The notes below the pieces were generated by a model. That model had not been told where the DNA came from and did no database searches. It worked only from the letters and a program-made list of their open reading frames with translations. Below are positions 49,525 through 63,877 of a stretch of DNA of 64,000 bases, piece after piece; within the stretch, counting starts at the first letter, position 1, and each line of letters opens with the position of its first letter. Source of the stretch: Aphrophora alni (Eukaryota > Arthropoda > Insecta > Hemiptera > Aphrophoridae); assembly GCA_963513935.1 (NCBI GenBank), contig OY740768.1, positions 66,080,231 through 66,144,230 of the forward strand, given 5' to 3'. The position numbers were made by a program, and so were the translations under genes.

Positions 49525-49780
49525 TCATGTAATCTATGACCCCCTTGTTACTCACCTATAGTGAGTGACTCTAGCTGGACCTACGCCTTTTTTATGTAAT
49601 CTTGAGTTAGATCTTCTTACCTACCAGGACTGTCTTGACCAACTTTTGTTCTTTTCCGACCCTGACATTATTAGAGTATTCAAAAGCTAGGGATCTTTAT
49701 TGTATGTTCTTTTCTTATTTTTTTTATAAGGCAATGATTACTAAGAGATTTTTCCTCTTTAGGCAGTTAGAAAGAGAAAA
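49525..49780 (+). repeat. dispersed repeat T, copy 4
   Basis: ctcacctatagtgagtgac, agctggacctacgcc, gagttagatc, gtcttgaccaac, gttcttttccgaccctgac, agctagggatctttat and aaggcaatgat follow the T order. It faces T copy 3 in inverted orientation, about 390 bp away. The 97-codon frame 49635-49928 overlaps it and is not a recognised protein. Confidence 0.65.
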
Positions 49781-49789
49781 AAGTCTTCA

Positions 49790-51530
49790 TGTATATATAA
49801 GGTGTGTTTGTACGTATGTGTACACACTGCACAGGCCGAAGTTTTTGTCTAATTATTCTAAAGTTTGGTATATAACTATAGTTTTTACTACATTTTGTAA
49901 AAATTTGTTAACCCTGCAAATGAGTTGATAAATTTCAATATTGTGATCGAATTTAAAATATAAAATAATTTTATTACTATACAATTTTATCTGTAGACAT
50001 TCCACACAATAGTTTGTTACATGCAGTTTTAAAAACTCATCATAAAAAATTATTTAAATTTAACCACAAAATTAAAGAGATGGTAGGGGATATAGTAATA
50101 TAAATTTTGTAGTCAAAATGGGAATTTAACCTAGTTTTGGTAGATCGCTAAGTTTTATCTTTAATGTATTTGAACAATGGTCGTAGAAATCGAACGACAG
50201 TTTGAAACACTTTTCATCTGTGAGTTACATGAGCCTATAACATCTCGTTCATTGTCCAGTTTAGCGATCTGTGTATATTAATACTAAAGTTGAGGTCAAC
50301 AAATGGATGAATACTTGAAAGTACCAAACGTAATCAACGCATTAGCTTCATGTGGAGAACTCTGTCTTTTTTTAAGAGAAAAACTTATTATACTTAATTT
50401 GTTGAAATCAAAAATTAATTTAACCATCCACATGACGTACAAACAGTATTAAAATATTTCATTGATTCTAGCTTGACCTTTTCACTTTAATCCAACTCCA
50501 ACCGACAAACGTATTTTCCTGGAAAAAAGCGTTCGGAAGTCATCGGCCGTTGATTGAAGTCGATATGATTAGTTCTATTGAATTCGAATCAGAGTGACGT
50601 AATTGCGTCCATGTGTCTATTTAAAACGATTCTATGATTTGTTTTTTACAAGGAAAGCAGCTCACAAAGGTAATGAAGGACCAAGTCCTATATTGTCACA
50701 TCAAAGTGGCGCCTCTGGCGGTGGACTGGGAAACTAACTAATTATCCCGCTGCAGTTCACTTTTCACTGTCTAATACTTACTTGTACTATGCAAATAGAT
50801 GAATACCATTAAAGCCACGGAATATATTTTGAAATCATTGTAATAATGTGGTTTTAATTTTATGGTGGAATAGATTTAAAATAAACGTGAGTAAATTAAA
50901 TGGACGCGACATTGTTTAAATTCTTTGTGGCATTCATCTCTCTCAAGTGGATTATAGTTTCTTTTATTATTGTTTTGTCTTTGTTATATAATTTTAAGTA
51001 CCTATTAGTACATTATATTATATTGTTACCAAATAGTAGAAAATATTTGTATAATAGTATTGGTGAATTGCATAACAGTAATTAATTATAATGATGAATT
51101 GTAAATTATTTAAACTAATTTATCATTTGTACATTAGAGAATTACGTGAAGGATTAAACAAATATTTAGTTTTTATATTTTCGTCCAGTTATAGTACGAT
51201 ATTTTTCTCCTTTCCATCAACGAAAACTTCGAAATTTTGCCCTAATATTGCCATACGATAACAGGTTTGAGAGTATTTTTACCAACGTAAAAATTACATT
51301 CTGCACTATTATAATTAAAAATATGCTGTTAACTAAATAACACAGTAATTTTCCATTCATCTCAAGTCATATGCTTTGAGTACAACTAGATTTTAGGCCC
51401 CGATAGTTGTAACTGATTCCGATAAAAAAGTTATCCGACTTAAAACTTATCCACCTATTTGAAACTTACTTTGCTTGACAATCCCGAGAAATCCTAACTG
51501 GATCTACATTTTTTTTTTCACCTAGTACTT
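49790..51530. other. AT-rich stretch without recognised features
   Basis: A GC-richer patch at about 50690-50760 contains ggcgcctctggcggtggact with no open frame. Nothing else is recognised. Confidence 0.35.
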
Positions 51531-51539
51531 TTTATTGTT

Positions 51540-52454
51540 ATAAATTCAGAATAAATTTGTGTTATGAAATTTGTATTGTGTTTTTTTACCCCTAGACACT
51601 TCAGCAGACTTTTTATGACTTCTTTAATTCTTAACTATCTTTTTTCTATTCCCTTGGTTAGAGTCAGGTTTTCACTAGCTAGGTTACTTGTTGCTTCAAA
51701 GGTCGTATCTGGGTTGAATATCAGTTTTCTTCTACATCCTAAAGCTTCGCATTTTCGAAGTATATCTTCTGCAGTTTCTAGGTGCTGATTACATAGTCTG
51801 TATTTCAAGTACCCTTGGAGTAATACCATGGTATTTAGGTGCTTTTTGAAAGCGCTATGGCCTGATACGAATCTTAATATTTTCCTCTGATATCGTTTAC
51901 TTTGTGAAGTAACGAATTTAGAGGGTTTAGATCTGGTTGGACCATTAATCCGAATAGCTTTCCCGTGGTGTATTTTGTCCATCGTTCCTCAGTTTCTTAG
52001 TTTAGCCATGGTTTTAGACTATCTTTTGCTACGACTTTAGTTATTTCGCATATGAGTTCTGGGCCAATGAAAGATCTCTTGTTCCCGTTTTTTGTCAGTT
52101 TATCCGCCTTTTTGTTTCCTTCGTATCATCTGTGACCTGGTATTCAGCTAAGTTTTACTTGGTTTTGGGTCTAAAGCTTGCTTCGGTGACAATCCTACAC
52201 TAGTAGTGATGAGTAGTTTTCGTGTGATCTTTCAGACTTTATAGCAGCCTGACTGTCCGACCTGATAATGTTATACTCATTGATATATCCTTTAGCTAGA
52301 TACAGTTGTGCGCATTCCAGTATTACCATGACTTCTACTTGGAATACAATTATTGCGTTTTTTCCCAAAGCTATGCTTATATTTCCACACTTGCACAGAA
52401 GTTAGTACGAAATCCGTCAGTATAGTATTCTGTATTGGAGACCAGTTTCTGTAT
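51540..52454 (-). pseudogene. LINE ORF2 C-terminus with RNase H domain (family 1), truncated
   Basis: Minus strand: YTDGF (first catalytic Asp of RNase H, about 52425), a segment ending in LGKNAIIVFQVEV (the Glu of the expected Q-E), SDSQAAIKS (second Asp, about 52265), then IPGHR-YEGNKKADKLTKNG with the last Asp (about 52140-52085), FIGPELICEITKVVAKDS, and the C-terminal tail KFVTSQSKRYQRKILRFVSG, LCNQHLETAEDIL-KCEAL. So YTDG, E, SDSQ and AD survive, although stops separate them. The tail ends near 51560. The RT is missing. The family is the same as at 12.4-13.06 kb. Repeat T lies immediately upstream in the reading direction. Confidence 0.75.
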
Positions 52455-52640
52455 TTTCGTGTAGTTTTAGGTTAGATCCGTATTTACCATCTTTACTATT
52501 AGGTTTTTCTTAACTAACTCTTGTTCTCTTCCAACTCTGAGGCTATTAGAGGATTCGTAGGTAGAGGGTGTTATTTTATGTTTGATCGTCTTTTTTTTTT
52601 ATTAGGCGATGATGACCGTGAGATTTTCCCTTTTTAAATA
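52455..52640 (+). repeat. dispersed repeat T, copy 5, adjoining the LINE fragment
   Basis: ggttagatcc, tcttaactaactc, gttctcttccaactctgag, tattagaggattcg, ttattttatgttt and taggcgatgatgacc follow T order. It joins the RNase H fragment without a visible gap, so T may be part of the LINE (upstream of RNase H) or a separate insertion. Confidence 0.6.
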
Positions 52641-52687
52641 GTAAAACAAAAAATACTTTGTGACACGTTTATGACAATTAGCCAATT

Positions 52688-52721
52688 TTTAAGGAGTCCA
52701 TATATGTATGGACTCCTTAAA
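52688..52721. terminator. perfect 15-bp hairpin, 4-nt loop
   Basis: tttaaggagtccata and tatggactccttaaa are exact reverse complements around tatg. No gene lies beside it, so a terminator role is not supported. It is listed as an isolated stem-loop. Confidence 0.5.
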
Positions 52722-54305
<1,584 letters not shown>

Positions 54306-54559
54306 ATTCACGCCTATATTTGATATAATTAAACTTTATACATGATCAGCACGGTTTCTGAAGTCAGTTAACTTAACTTCAAATCGATTAGTAGGTTAGT
54401 TAGTGTGATGAATAAGTGATTATTAAATTTGTAAAATTATTTTTTATAACAAATATCAAAATGTTTTTAAAATGCAAATAATATTCCAGACACATTCAGT
54501 TAAATTATTGAATTTATTTTTATTTTTATTATCTCACATGTACGTAGTAGAGAGAAATT

Positions 54560-55010
54560 TGTACGGGTCAAAAAATCGGTGTTGAGTTTTTACAGAAATA
54601 TCATTTTCGAAGTATCCTGGGTTCAAAAAAGTAATTTTGAGGTGACGTGTGTTGTTATTGTGGGCCTCTGCCCAAACACTTGGAGAGAATTTAATAAATG
54701 TTTCTCAAGTGTAGTCTCCAAGGACCCGAATAAAACAGATTGTTCACCAGCTCTACAGAAAGATATGCTCATGAGTTATCGGTAAAACGCATAAAAAACT
54801 ATATTCTTAAAATCGACTTCTCAAATAAATGGGAACATATATAACCCAAACACGTTTACAAAATGATAAGTAAAAAATATTAAGGTTCATGAATAATTGG
54901 GAAACACAAAAATGAAACTTTAACGTCGTCATTAAAAGGTTGATTTTAATCAAATACGATTTACACTGAGGTCACATTCATGGCACAAATGTCGGAAGCT
55001 TAGAACGTAT
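54560..55010 (+). repeat. dispersed repeat V, copy 1
   Basis: Its start (gggtcaaaaaatcggtg, gagttttta, atatcattttc) and end (gttcatgaataattgg, gaaacttta, tcattaaaa, attttaatcaa, tgaggtca, ggcac) match 59455-59935 in the same order and orientation. The 68-codon frame 54579-54785 inside is unrecognised. Confidence 0.55.
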
Positions 55011-58000
55011 TTTAAGTTTTTGACTGACAACTACCAAACTGATATCTTTGGATATCTTTGGTGGTGATTAATTTTGGATCGTTTTTATATGATTTGAGGA
55101 TGATTGAGTGAAAGGATTGTGCATCTGTTATTTAATTATATTAACTTCAGGTTTTTTTACCTTTATTTAAAATTAGTTAGCTTTTCAATAAACAAATTCA
55201 TGTATAACGCTTGTACCCAAATGGAATATTAATAGGGTTAGTAGGCTTTATTTGGAATTGATAAAAAATTAACTCAACAAAAATACTGTTCTATTCTCAT
55301 AGTTTGATTTTGATTTTTGAAACTTTGTTTTCGAACTACAATTTTAAATATCTGTCTTTATGATATTAACTTTTGATGATTGTAATATTAAACCGCTTTA
55401 TTTTTCACAATTCCAAAGTTCCTACTCTCAAAAGTATTTGTTATGTTGCCCTTACTACCGGCGCTTTCTCAGGATCTATAGTTTTAAGTGATGATAATTG
55501 AGATTCCTTTCCAGATAAAAAAAATCAAAAAACATTTTCGCCTGCCTACAGTTGTTACTATAACAAAGGATACAAACTGAGAGTAGGAAATAAACAGCTT
55601 ACAAAAGTAGTAACAAACAATGACCAAGAAGGGTTATGCTATTGTCCCTGGGTGTGTAACACTTCCTTCCTAGTAAAGTACCATAAATCACACTTGAGTG
55701 GGCCTTCATAAAATGACTGCTGCGGGTTCTGGTGGTTGTACTAAGTGACGTTCCAACTAACAGAGACATGTATTGAGTTTTGTATTTGTTTAAAATATTG
55801 CTATTGTTCAGTTATTTTAAGTTTTTGTCCATCAATTCGATTTTGCCCTTTAAGTATTCCTATAAACTAAATTGTAATATTTAATTACGATTAAACTATT
55901 TTGAACTGTAAGAAACTATCACAGATATCACGAGTAACTTCAATCTTTGATCGTGAGACTAGGATTTATTTGACCACTCTATTTTTCGTAATAATTTAGT
56001 AAAAGGCGATGATATATTCCAGCGTTTGTTATCACGGTTCATTAATTTAGTTTGTTCACGAATACAAAATTATAAACCTTTAAATGTGTTCTTCTTATCA
56101 AGGTTTATATTAGAAATATTTCAGTTCCCCTCTCTTTCTGTCTGTGTGTCCGTCTTTCTCGTTCTTCGTGTCGTGTTTTTTCTTTGAAACACAGTGAGCT
56201 CACCCAGATGCTTCAGGAATTCAAATCTCTATGACTCTGTAGTGAATGCAATATATTCAACATATGAAAGTCCATATACAAGTATTTTTATATCAAAATA
56301 TTGTAACACTTTTCAACTTGTATTAAATTAAATAGTTTATTTTGTTTTGTATGTAAATAGAAGCCATCTATATGTAAATGTTATCGGTCGTATCACCACA
56401 TATCCTTGTATAGAAATGAGAATTTTTGCATTCACCTATTCTGTGCATTCTGATATAGTTTACTTTCTGTATAACTGGATGTCTGTTTTGACAAATAATT
56501 ACACAACTCAACCTGATTGAATTTTGTCGTGTGATTTAAGTCATAAGACTATTGAAGACTTAATAACTAACTCGGCATTGTATAAGAATCCCATATTTAT
56601 TATATTAATACGTTGGTATCCTTTGAGAGTGTGTATGAACAAATTTGTTGCAATAGTTTTGTCTATTAAGATATCACAAAGAGCATATATGGGACCAATA
56701 CAATTCATATTCTCTTTGGTTTTATGCTACAGTGTATCATGCTGTTGCTGTAAACGTACATATAAAACTAAATAAATACTAAATTGTATCACTGGAAAAC
56801 TTTGAGTGGGTATATTACAATACTTATGTGTGTCTGTTGTTTTATCAATGTTAAACTCCATTCCAGGATGAGATCCTCCTCCCATAAACAATCCGCCACG
56901 CTCCATCGCGGATCCCAAGACGCAAGAAATAGAAACGGAAATGTAACCTTTAATTTGAAACGGTGCGAAAATTATTGCTTTGAAATCGTGCGTGCAATTA
57001 CACGATACCTCGGGCGAGTGCTATATCGTATATTACAAAAGATGGTTCGCAGACCCTATTACGCGAGTTGTGATGGGACTTGCACGCATTGTAATTAGTG
57101 TTAATATGAAATATATTTGTCTACAATCTTGTATTGTAATTATATTTTGAACTCTAATACCGAGTGTGTTTGATTTATTGTAGTTATAATTTAATTTGGA
57201 TGATTGAAAACACAATATTTTCCTTAAATACACTATATCGTTTTTTTTTTACAGCAAAATGTTTACCCTGTTACTAGAATCGTATAAAATATATGTATAA
57301 AAACAAAATTTTACACCTTGTATATTACAAAGTATATTTGCATTTTGTCTTTGTAAAACTACTAAGATTTATGTTCAACTTCCTTTCGTTCAGAATTAAA
57401 CATTTGTAATGTGCAATAAAAACAATCTGTTTCAATAAAAAGGAGTTTGAGCCAAATTTGAATGAAATAGTATTATGATTCGATAGTTGATCGATTGTGA
57501 GTTAACGGAAACCATATTTCTCGTTTACATTTATTGTATAACACCAAAAAACGTATGTACTAAATAATTCCGACAGTAATTGAATTGGGGTTCTTAACCA
57601 AGAGGAAAATCTATATTTTAAACTTTCCAACTGAAAATTCTATTTTACAAAATGTTGATTTTTTTCTGCTTATGCTTAGTAATGTTAAAAATTAAATACA
57701 GATTCCAGATTGTGTTGACATTAATATTATTATTAAAATATTCTCAATTGTAATAACTCATTACTTATTGTATGTTCTTCATTACTCTATTGTATTTTAC
57801 TTTGAAAACACATTTTTATCTTTTCAAAGAATTGTATATTTAGTCGAACATAATATCAATAAATCTATTTTTTATGACATTTTTGAGAGAAAAATGCTGT
57901 GCGATATATATGTGCTAGAGATAGTTCATAAAAAAAATGAGGGATTGCAGCAAAAACTCATATCCTGGAGCATAAAATGTGTACTTGTAGAACACGTTTT

Positions 58001-58331
58001 CAGTGGCTTTGATAAACTTTGTACAAATGTACGCATGTGATGGCACTTTATGGTTTATGTACACGTTTATAATGGTTGTAATTTTTTCTTCGATTTTGTT
58101 CAGATTCGGTAAAAGGTTGTTTTAAATTTAACTTGAAAAAGTTCGTTCATACAGTTTATAAATCCGTTTAAATGACACTAGTTTAAAATATTTGTCTATT
58201 CATAGTTTTACAACGGTTCTATTAAATTTATGTCAAAAATTGTGAATCCTGATTTTCGACCCTAAATTTTTCGATACAAAATAATAACGAAGTTATAGTC
58301 AAAAATTTTAAACGTGAATAGTTAATATATG
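55011..58331. other. AT-rich stretch without recognised features
   Basis: Frames at 56524-56775, 56784-57098 and 57768-58040 are short and unrecognised. The patch at 56860-57070 is GC-richer but closed by stops at its edges and shows no family similarity. Confidence 0.3.
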
Positions 58332-58334
58332 CAA

Positions 58335-58361
<27 letters not shown>
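58332..58361. repeat. poly(T) run, about 30 nt
   Basis: An uninterrupted T run. On the minus strand it could be the poly(A) tail of a retroposed sequence, but no recognisable body lies on the higher-coordinate side. Confidence 0.7.
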
Positions 58362-58366
<5 letters not shown>

Positions 58367-59449
58367 CTGTTTCGATGATAAAAATATTAAAAACTATAGT
58401 TTTGGATAGCTTTTATTATGTATAACTGTCACCCAATAATTTTTTGCCCAATAAAAGAATTGTTTAACCGTACTTTTTTTCACAAACATAACTAAACACC
58501 TCTATACAAATTCAAGATAAAAAATTATAAAATATCTTTAGATCCATTAGAATGGTTTCACTATTATTAATTATTACTTACTGCTAATATAAATATTTAT
58601 ATTGTTATCTTTATTGAAATTATTCTGCTTCATGGATGAGTTACATCATAAACTAAACTGCTAAGGCCATAACCGAATCATATTACAGTTAAGCAAATTA
58701 GAAGCGAGTTTAATTTCCTGTTTACTTTACAATTAGCTTGTAGGCTACAATCAAAATGAAATTATGCCATACCGATCAGTAACGTTCTGGCGGGAACACA
58801 ACATTGCTTCAGTGCCATCATTCCTTATACAAGCATCTGACACTAACCACACCATGTACAAGGTTTACTCCCTGTGGCGAATGTGATGTCCGACGAAGGG
58901 AAGATACCCACCACTGGAAGGTGGTGAAATATTTCTAACTTTGAGGTTATAAATCTGTAAACATGTCTCTAGAGTTACTGTATGTCTATAGACGGTAGTC
59001 TAGAGTTGTGTATATGCGTGCTTTAGTGACAAAGTATTTGAAATAAATTTATCTCCGTTTGTGAATAGATGCAATGCATTGTTCCGACTATATGCAGGTT
59101 AAAATCTTGATTCATCGTAAAAATAAAACGAGTTCTTAGGAATTTTGTTCTATTGAAAAAACTATTCAGCAAACTCCACAAATAAATACTTTTATTGTAC
59201 AATCTGAATTAATTAATTGATATAAATACTAGAATACAAACAGTTAAATGAAAAGCTTAAATTAATTCACTTGTAAACAATTTTAACAAGCTATTTAATT
59301 GATTTTATTTTCATAATAACATTAAAAATTATATTCACAAGTTTTAAAAGAATTGTAAGCTTAACTTTTTCCAACATACTGTATAATGTTTTACTTATTC
59401 TTTGATGCTAATATATATTCACACATATTTACAGGATAAAGAAAGATAT
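58362..59449. other. AT-rich stretch without recognised features
   Basis: A GC-richer patch at 58780-58925 (for example ggcgggaacac and gatgtccgacgaaggg) has no usable open frame. Confidence 0.35.
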
Positions 59450-59945
59450 GTGATGAGTCAAAAAACTGGTGAAAAAGTTTTCGCTGATATATCCATTTTG
59501 TCCCCAAATCTCTTGAGTTAAAATAGTGGTTTTTGAAAGATTTGTTGTCTGTCTTCTATACACCTCACACAACTGCAGGACCCATTTTGATACAATTTGT
59601 TATATAAGTATGTCCATATCTCATTTTATTTCCCGTAAGTTAAAACTAAAAATTACTGACGGTTTTTGATTAATTTTCGATAAAATGTAGCCTTTAATGG
59701 CTCAAACAAAATGTATTTGTCCCCAAAAAACTAAAACTATTACATATAGTTATTTTAAATACCTAATTTCACAAATTTGGTTCTCGCAACTTTGATACAG
59801 TTTTAATAATCCAAACAAATTCATGAATTGGTAACAAAGGAGTGAAATTTAATCGCTATCATTAAAAAATTAATTTCAATCAAGTAAATTTTACTCTTCC
59901 AGTGAGTTTAGGGCATAACGAGATTAGCTCTGTCTAAAGATTTAA
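59450..59945 (+). repeat. dispersed repeat V, copy 2
   Basis: gagtcaaaaaactggtg, agttttcg, atatatccattttg at the left and attcatgaattgg, tgaaattta, tcattaaaaaatta, atttcaatcaa, cagtgagtt, gggcataac at the right match copy 1 at 54.56-55.01 kb. The centre has diverged. Confidence 0.55.
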
Positions 59946-61496
59946 TTTTTTGAAATATTATAATCACGCACACAAAGTTAATAAGGAGAAGTCTTTCTTT
60001 ATCAACTTATAAAATATATTAGAGCAAAAACTAATTAATAAAGAATTTTTGTCTTACGTATAATCTTGAGAAGATTGCGATGGATATAATTTTGGTTACA
60101 ATTTATTTTGATGGATGGGCGTGTGAAGAAGTAAGTGCAAATTTGAACTGATTTTTTTTTTTTTTTTCATACTTTCAACAAAGTAACAAATACCATTATT
60201 ATAAAAATACTTAATTAATAAATACATAGAATAATTGGAAACCTTTTCGTTTTTTTTAATGTCTACATTTTCTCTTTACATGAATGAAATGTTCCAGAAT
60301 TCATAAGATTCGTGTTCCTTGTTAATTGATTTTGTGTGCAGTTAGAATGCTTCAAAGAAACAAAATATTTCTTAAGGCTTCGTATAAAGTTTGGAGTTGA
60401 AACCTGAGAGCTAGGGTAAAATAGTATTCTAATAATTATAACAACATACTTACAATTAAATGGTTATATTTTTTGTTTAATTTTAACTATTGGCCCATTA
60501 TATTCTGAGGGGAAACGTAAAATAATTAATTTTAACTAATGTAGCTTTTTTTTCTTATGATTTATAGCCAATATAAAAACCAGTTGAAACATAAACCTAC
60601 GCATTTTAGCCAAGTACAATTTTCATTATTTTGTTGGCAAACCTTGTATTACATATCAGGTTAAATTATGGTTGTAGAGATGGCCATGATGGGTCACGCC
60701 TACACGCAAACAATGCCCCATACTTTCAGTAACCTCACATCCACCCTCAAAGATGTCAGATAAAAGGACCTGTATCATATTCTTCAAGATTTTATCTTTA
60801 ATTCTACAGGAAGTGGTCTGCTTCTTTGTCCATTGTTGAAATTTAAGCCAGACGAATGAAAACAGTAAATTGGTCGGTCAAAACATGGTGTGATGGAAGT
60901 GCCAGTCATAGAGCAAATAAGCTTTGCGCTAATACAAGTTTTTTTGTGGTTACAATATTTATTACAAATTAGTTTAGTTATATATTTGTTTATTAAGTGA
61001 CAAATTACGTAGCTAGAAATGAGTCTTAAATTTTTGAACAAATGATTCGTATTTGTCTGCTATAAACTTTTAGCTTAGTCCATTTGTTTTTCCAAAATAA
61101 ATAGTTGTTAATAGAAAAGTTATAATTGAAAGTTTGATTATTCATGTTTGTTTGATACATGGATACATGCTTTCCTAAACACGTGAGTGTTCCTAATAGA
61201 GTTTCAGAAAATATACTTAATTACTTTAATTTTTATAATTGTATGTAAACTCCAATTACACAAACACAATGCTAAGATTGAGGTTTTAAAATGACCAGAG
61301 TTCGAAACATGCTGTGATAATCTAACTGATTGTTTAAAATTACCAAACCTAAAACTGTGAAAATTAGAATGACCAAAGTTGAAAATTAGGTAAAAAATAG
61401 GGGTTAAACGTGTGTGTTTTAATATCAAACATATTGGAGTATTAATATCATTTCCAAACTTCTTAAATTCTTTAATATTACTATGATTGGTTATTA

Positions 61497-61498
<2 letters not shown>
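59946..61498. other. AT-rich stretch without recognised features
   Basis: Frames 61041-60784 and 61428-61204 (minus) are unrecognised and short. Confidence 0.35.

Positions 61499-61557
<59 letters not shown>
61499..61557. repeat. (TA)n microsatellite
   Basis: About 29 uninterrupted TA units. Confidence 0.95.
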
Positions 61558-61561
<4 letters not shown>

Positions 61562-63483
61562 ATTCGATTTGTAAAATGAATATACACATATATCACTGGT
61601 TGAGCATTTTCAAGCTGTGGTAGGCACAACATTGCAGGACCATAGGTAAGACATTACCTGTCCTCTCCCCAATATTTAAAGGCCCCCATTTCTAAATTCC
61701 AAATCACTAAAGACCAAATTCTAAAATTTTAAAGACCAATCGCTTTTGTAACCAATCATCAAGGTCACGTAGTTATTAATAAAAATGTTAGTTCCAAATT
61801 CAAAGAAATTTTAAACGAACTCTTAAAACTTGTTTTTTGTTCAGAGTCCCAACTTTACCACGAGGACGTCTGCAACGACAAAGGAAATTGCTTAATAACA
61901 GTATTTTATAGTCTGGCTCCAAATTCTATATTTGTTGATCTTTAAATGTTGTTGTCATAAATTATTAAAAATTACACTATGAAAACATAAATTTACAGTA
62001 AAAAGTTTAATTAGAAATATTACATCAAAACACTGCATTACATCATGCGGAAGAGATAACATAATGCGACAATAAATATTGTTTATACCCTGATATAAAT
62101 ATAAAAGCCTGTGCAATGTGTTTCCCTAATACTGAATCCTATAAATAAACATAAACTAGGTAATTACACAAGAAACAACAAATACACGCACTGTATCAGT
62201 CGATAAATAAAGTTACAGTTCCACGGCCATTACGATTGTTGTTTTATTTATGTGTTTGACTTATCTACAAAATAATTAACACTTGTGTTTTTGTTTGTTT
62301 GTAGGTAAGTGTGGTGTGAACATTGCATGCCTTACATCTGTGATCTCCTTACATGGTAGCGTGCGTTTCCTGCACATGGCTAACTAAGTGGTAATGTTCC
62401 TTGGGACAACCAAGTTCCTGCCTGTTTTATAATCACTTTTTACTTTATGCTATCTAATTTTGAGCTTTTTTTAGTTTGATGTACATTTTATAATAAGTAC
62501 AATATTTTTCTTGAGAATTCTTAAACAAAAGATATTCTGTTCACCTTTTACGATATTATCAATTTTGTCATTCATTTAATAAATGATAAACATATTTGTA
62601 AATAATATTAATTCTGTTCATGACAATTATAAAACAACACGTTGTTATCGGTATAATTTATTTTAACAGTTGCCACCATTTGTGTATAAATTATTGTTTT
62701 AATTAGAAATTATTTTTATTTAAATATAAAATATTATAATTTTTACCACACACAAATCCATCATTATACAATAAGTTTAAAACAGAAAAATTTAGTGATA
62801 CGATTTTTAAAAGTTAATGCAATCCATGATAATTTACAAAATATTCTGTTTAAAAGATGTATTCTCAGGTGCGTTTAAACTTATGTTAAACTGGAGAAGA
62901 GAGACCCTACAATTTTGAAGTATTTGTTTTGAAATATTTAGTAGGTAATTTTTAATTCTCTGTTCAGAATTTAACTTAACCAAGCTCCATGATCCAACAT
63001 AAACGGAAGTAAAGACAATATTACGATACATTTATTTATTTTTTAACTGTTCGTTTGCAGATCTCGGTGTTCTTATATGCAGAGCGACTGAAAATGAGCT
63101 ATTATAAATGCTTATGCATTTTTGGTAGTAGGTCAGAAATAACTAACTAGCAAATAAACCTTTACGAACTATAAGTGATGTAGCGAACATTTAAAAATTT
63201 GATTTAATAACTGTCAAATTCAACGAATAGTAAAACGTATTCTAAACTTGAACAGAAATCTCATCTAATAGAGTTTACGTTACTGATTTTCTTTGTGTTT
63301 AGACTATGTTGTTACTAAAAACAATTATGCAACTTTAAATACTTTTTTATAAAAGTCTCCATTTTAATTTCTAAAAGTCAACTTCACCAGTTGTTACTAG
63401 TTGTCACAACGTACATGGGTTGTTAATTATGAATTGACGCTTGCCTTATATTTAATTAATAAAATCGTTTACTACCTACCTAA
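61558..63483. other. AT-rich stretch without recognised features
   Basis: A piece at 61670-61745 repeats the word aaagacc(a) around aaattc, too short to define a repeat. Nothing else is recognised. Confidence 0.3.
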
Positions 63484-63877
63484 TTTTGAAAACATGAGAT
63501 CATATTAGGTGTCGTCAGATTTTTTTAGTACTAAAATACATTAGTTTAGTAAAAAATAATAAAATGCATACATATTTATGACTACGTTAGTCAAATTAGT
63601 GAATGTATGATTGCTCATTTTTTTAGGTCTCGCTAGGTGACTAGTGCATGCGTATTATAGCGTAATATATATAGTCACCTAGTCACCTAATAAAACAAAA
63701 ATATGTGTTAATACTAACTTGAATAACGTAGTCATAACCAGAGCTAGTTTTCCATTCGTAAGAAACTAACCAAACCTGGGTATCGTGTGTTTTTATTAAT
63801 TATTTTCTAGTAAAATAATTTATTGAGCTACTTCAAAAGTGTTTGACTACACCTAATATGATCTCGTGTTTTCAAAA
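63484..63877. mobile_element. palindromic MITE, about 394 bp
   Basis: The left end ttttgaaaac-tgagatcat, attaggtgt is mirrored at the right end (acacctaatatgatctcgtg, ttttcaaaa). Further in, ttatgactacgtta-tcaa (63579-63597) is mirrored at about 63720-63740, and around the centre aggtgact (63635) pairs with agtcacct (two tandem copies at 63674-63689). The whole unit is one imperfect palindrome without coding capacity. Confidence 0.75.

Noticed and set aside
25168..50744. Shared ggtggcgcct...tgggaaac...actaat words at 25.17 and 50.71 kb as a repeat family
   Set aside because: Three short words with different spacing are not enough to exclude chance.
52688..52721. Rho-independent terminator
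   Set aside because: The stem is perfect but there is no bacterial gene context; it is listed only as a stem-loop.
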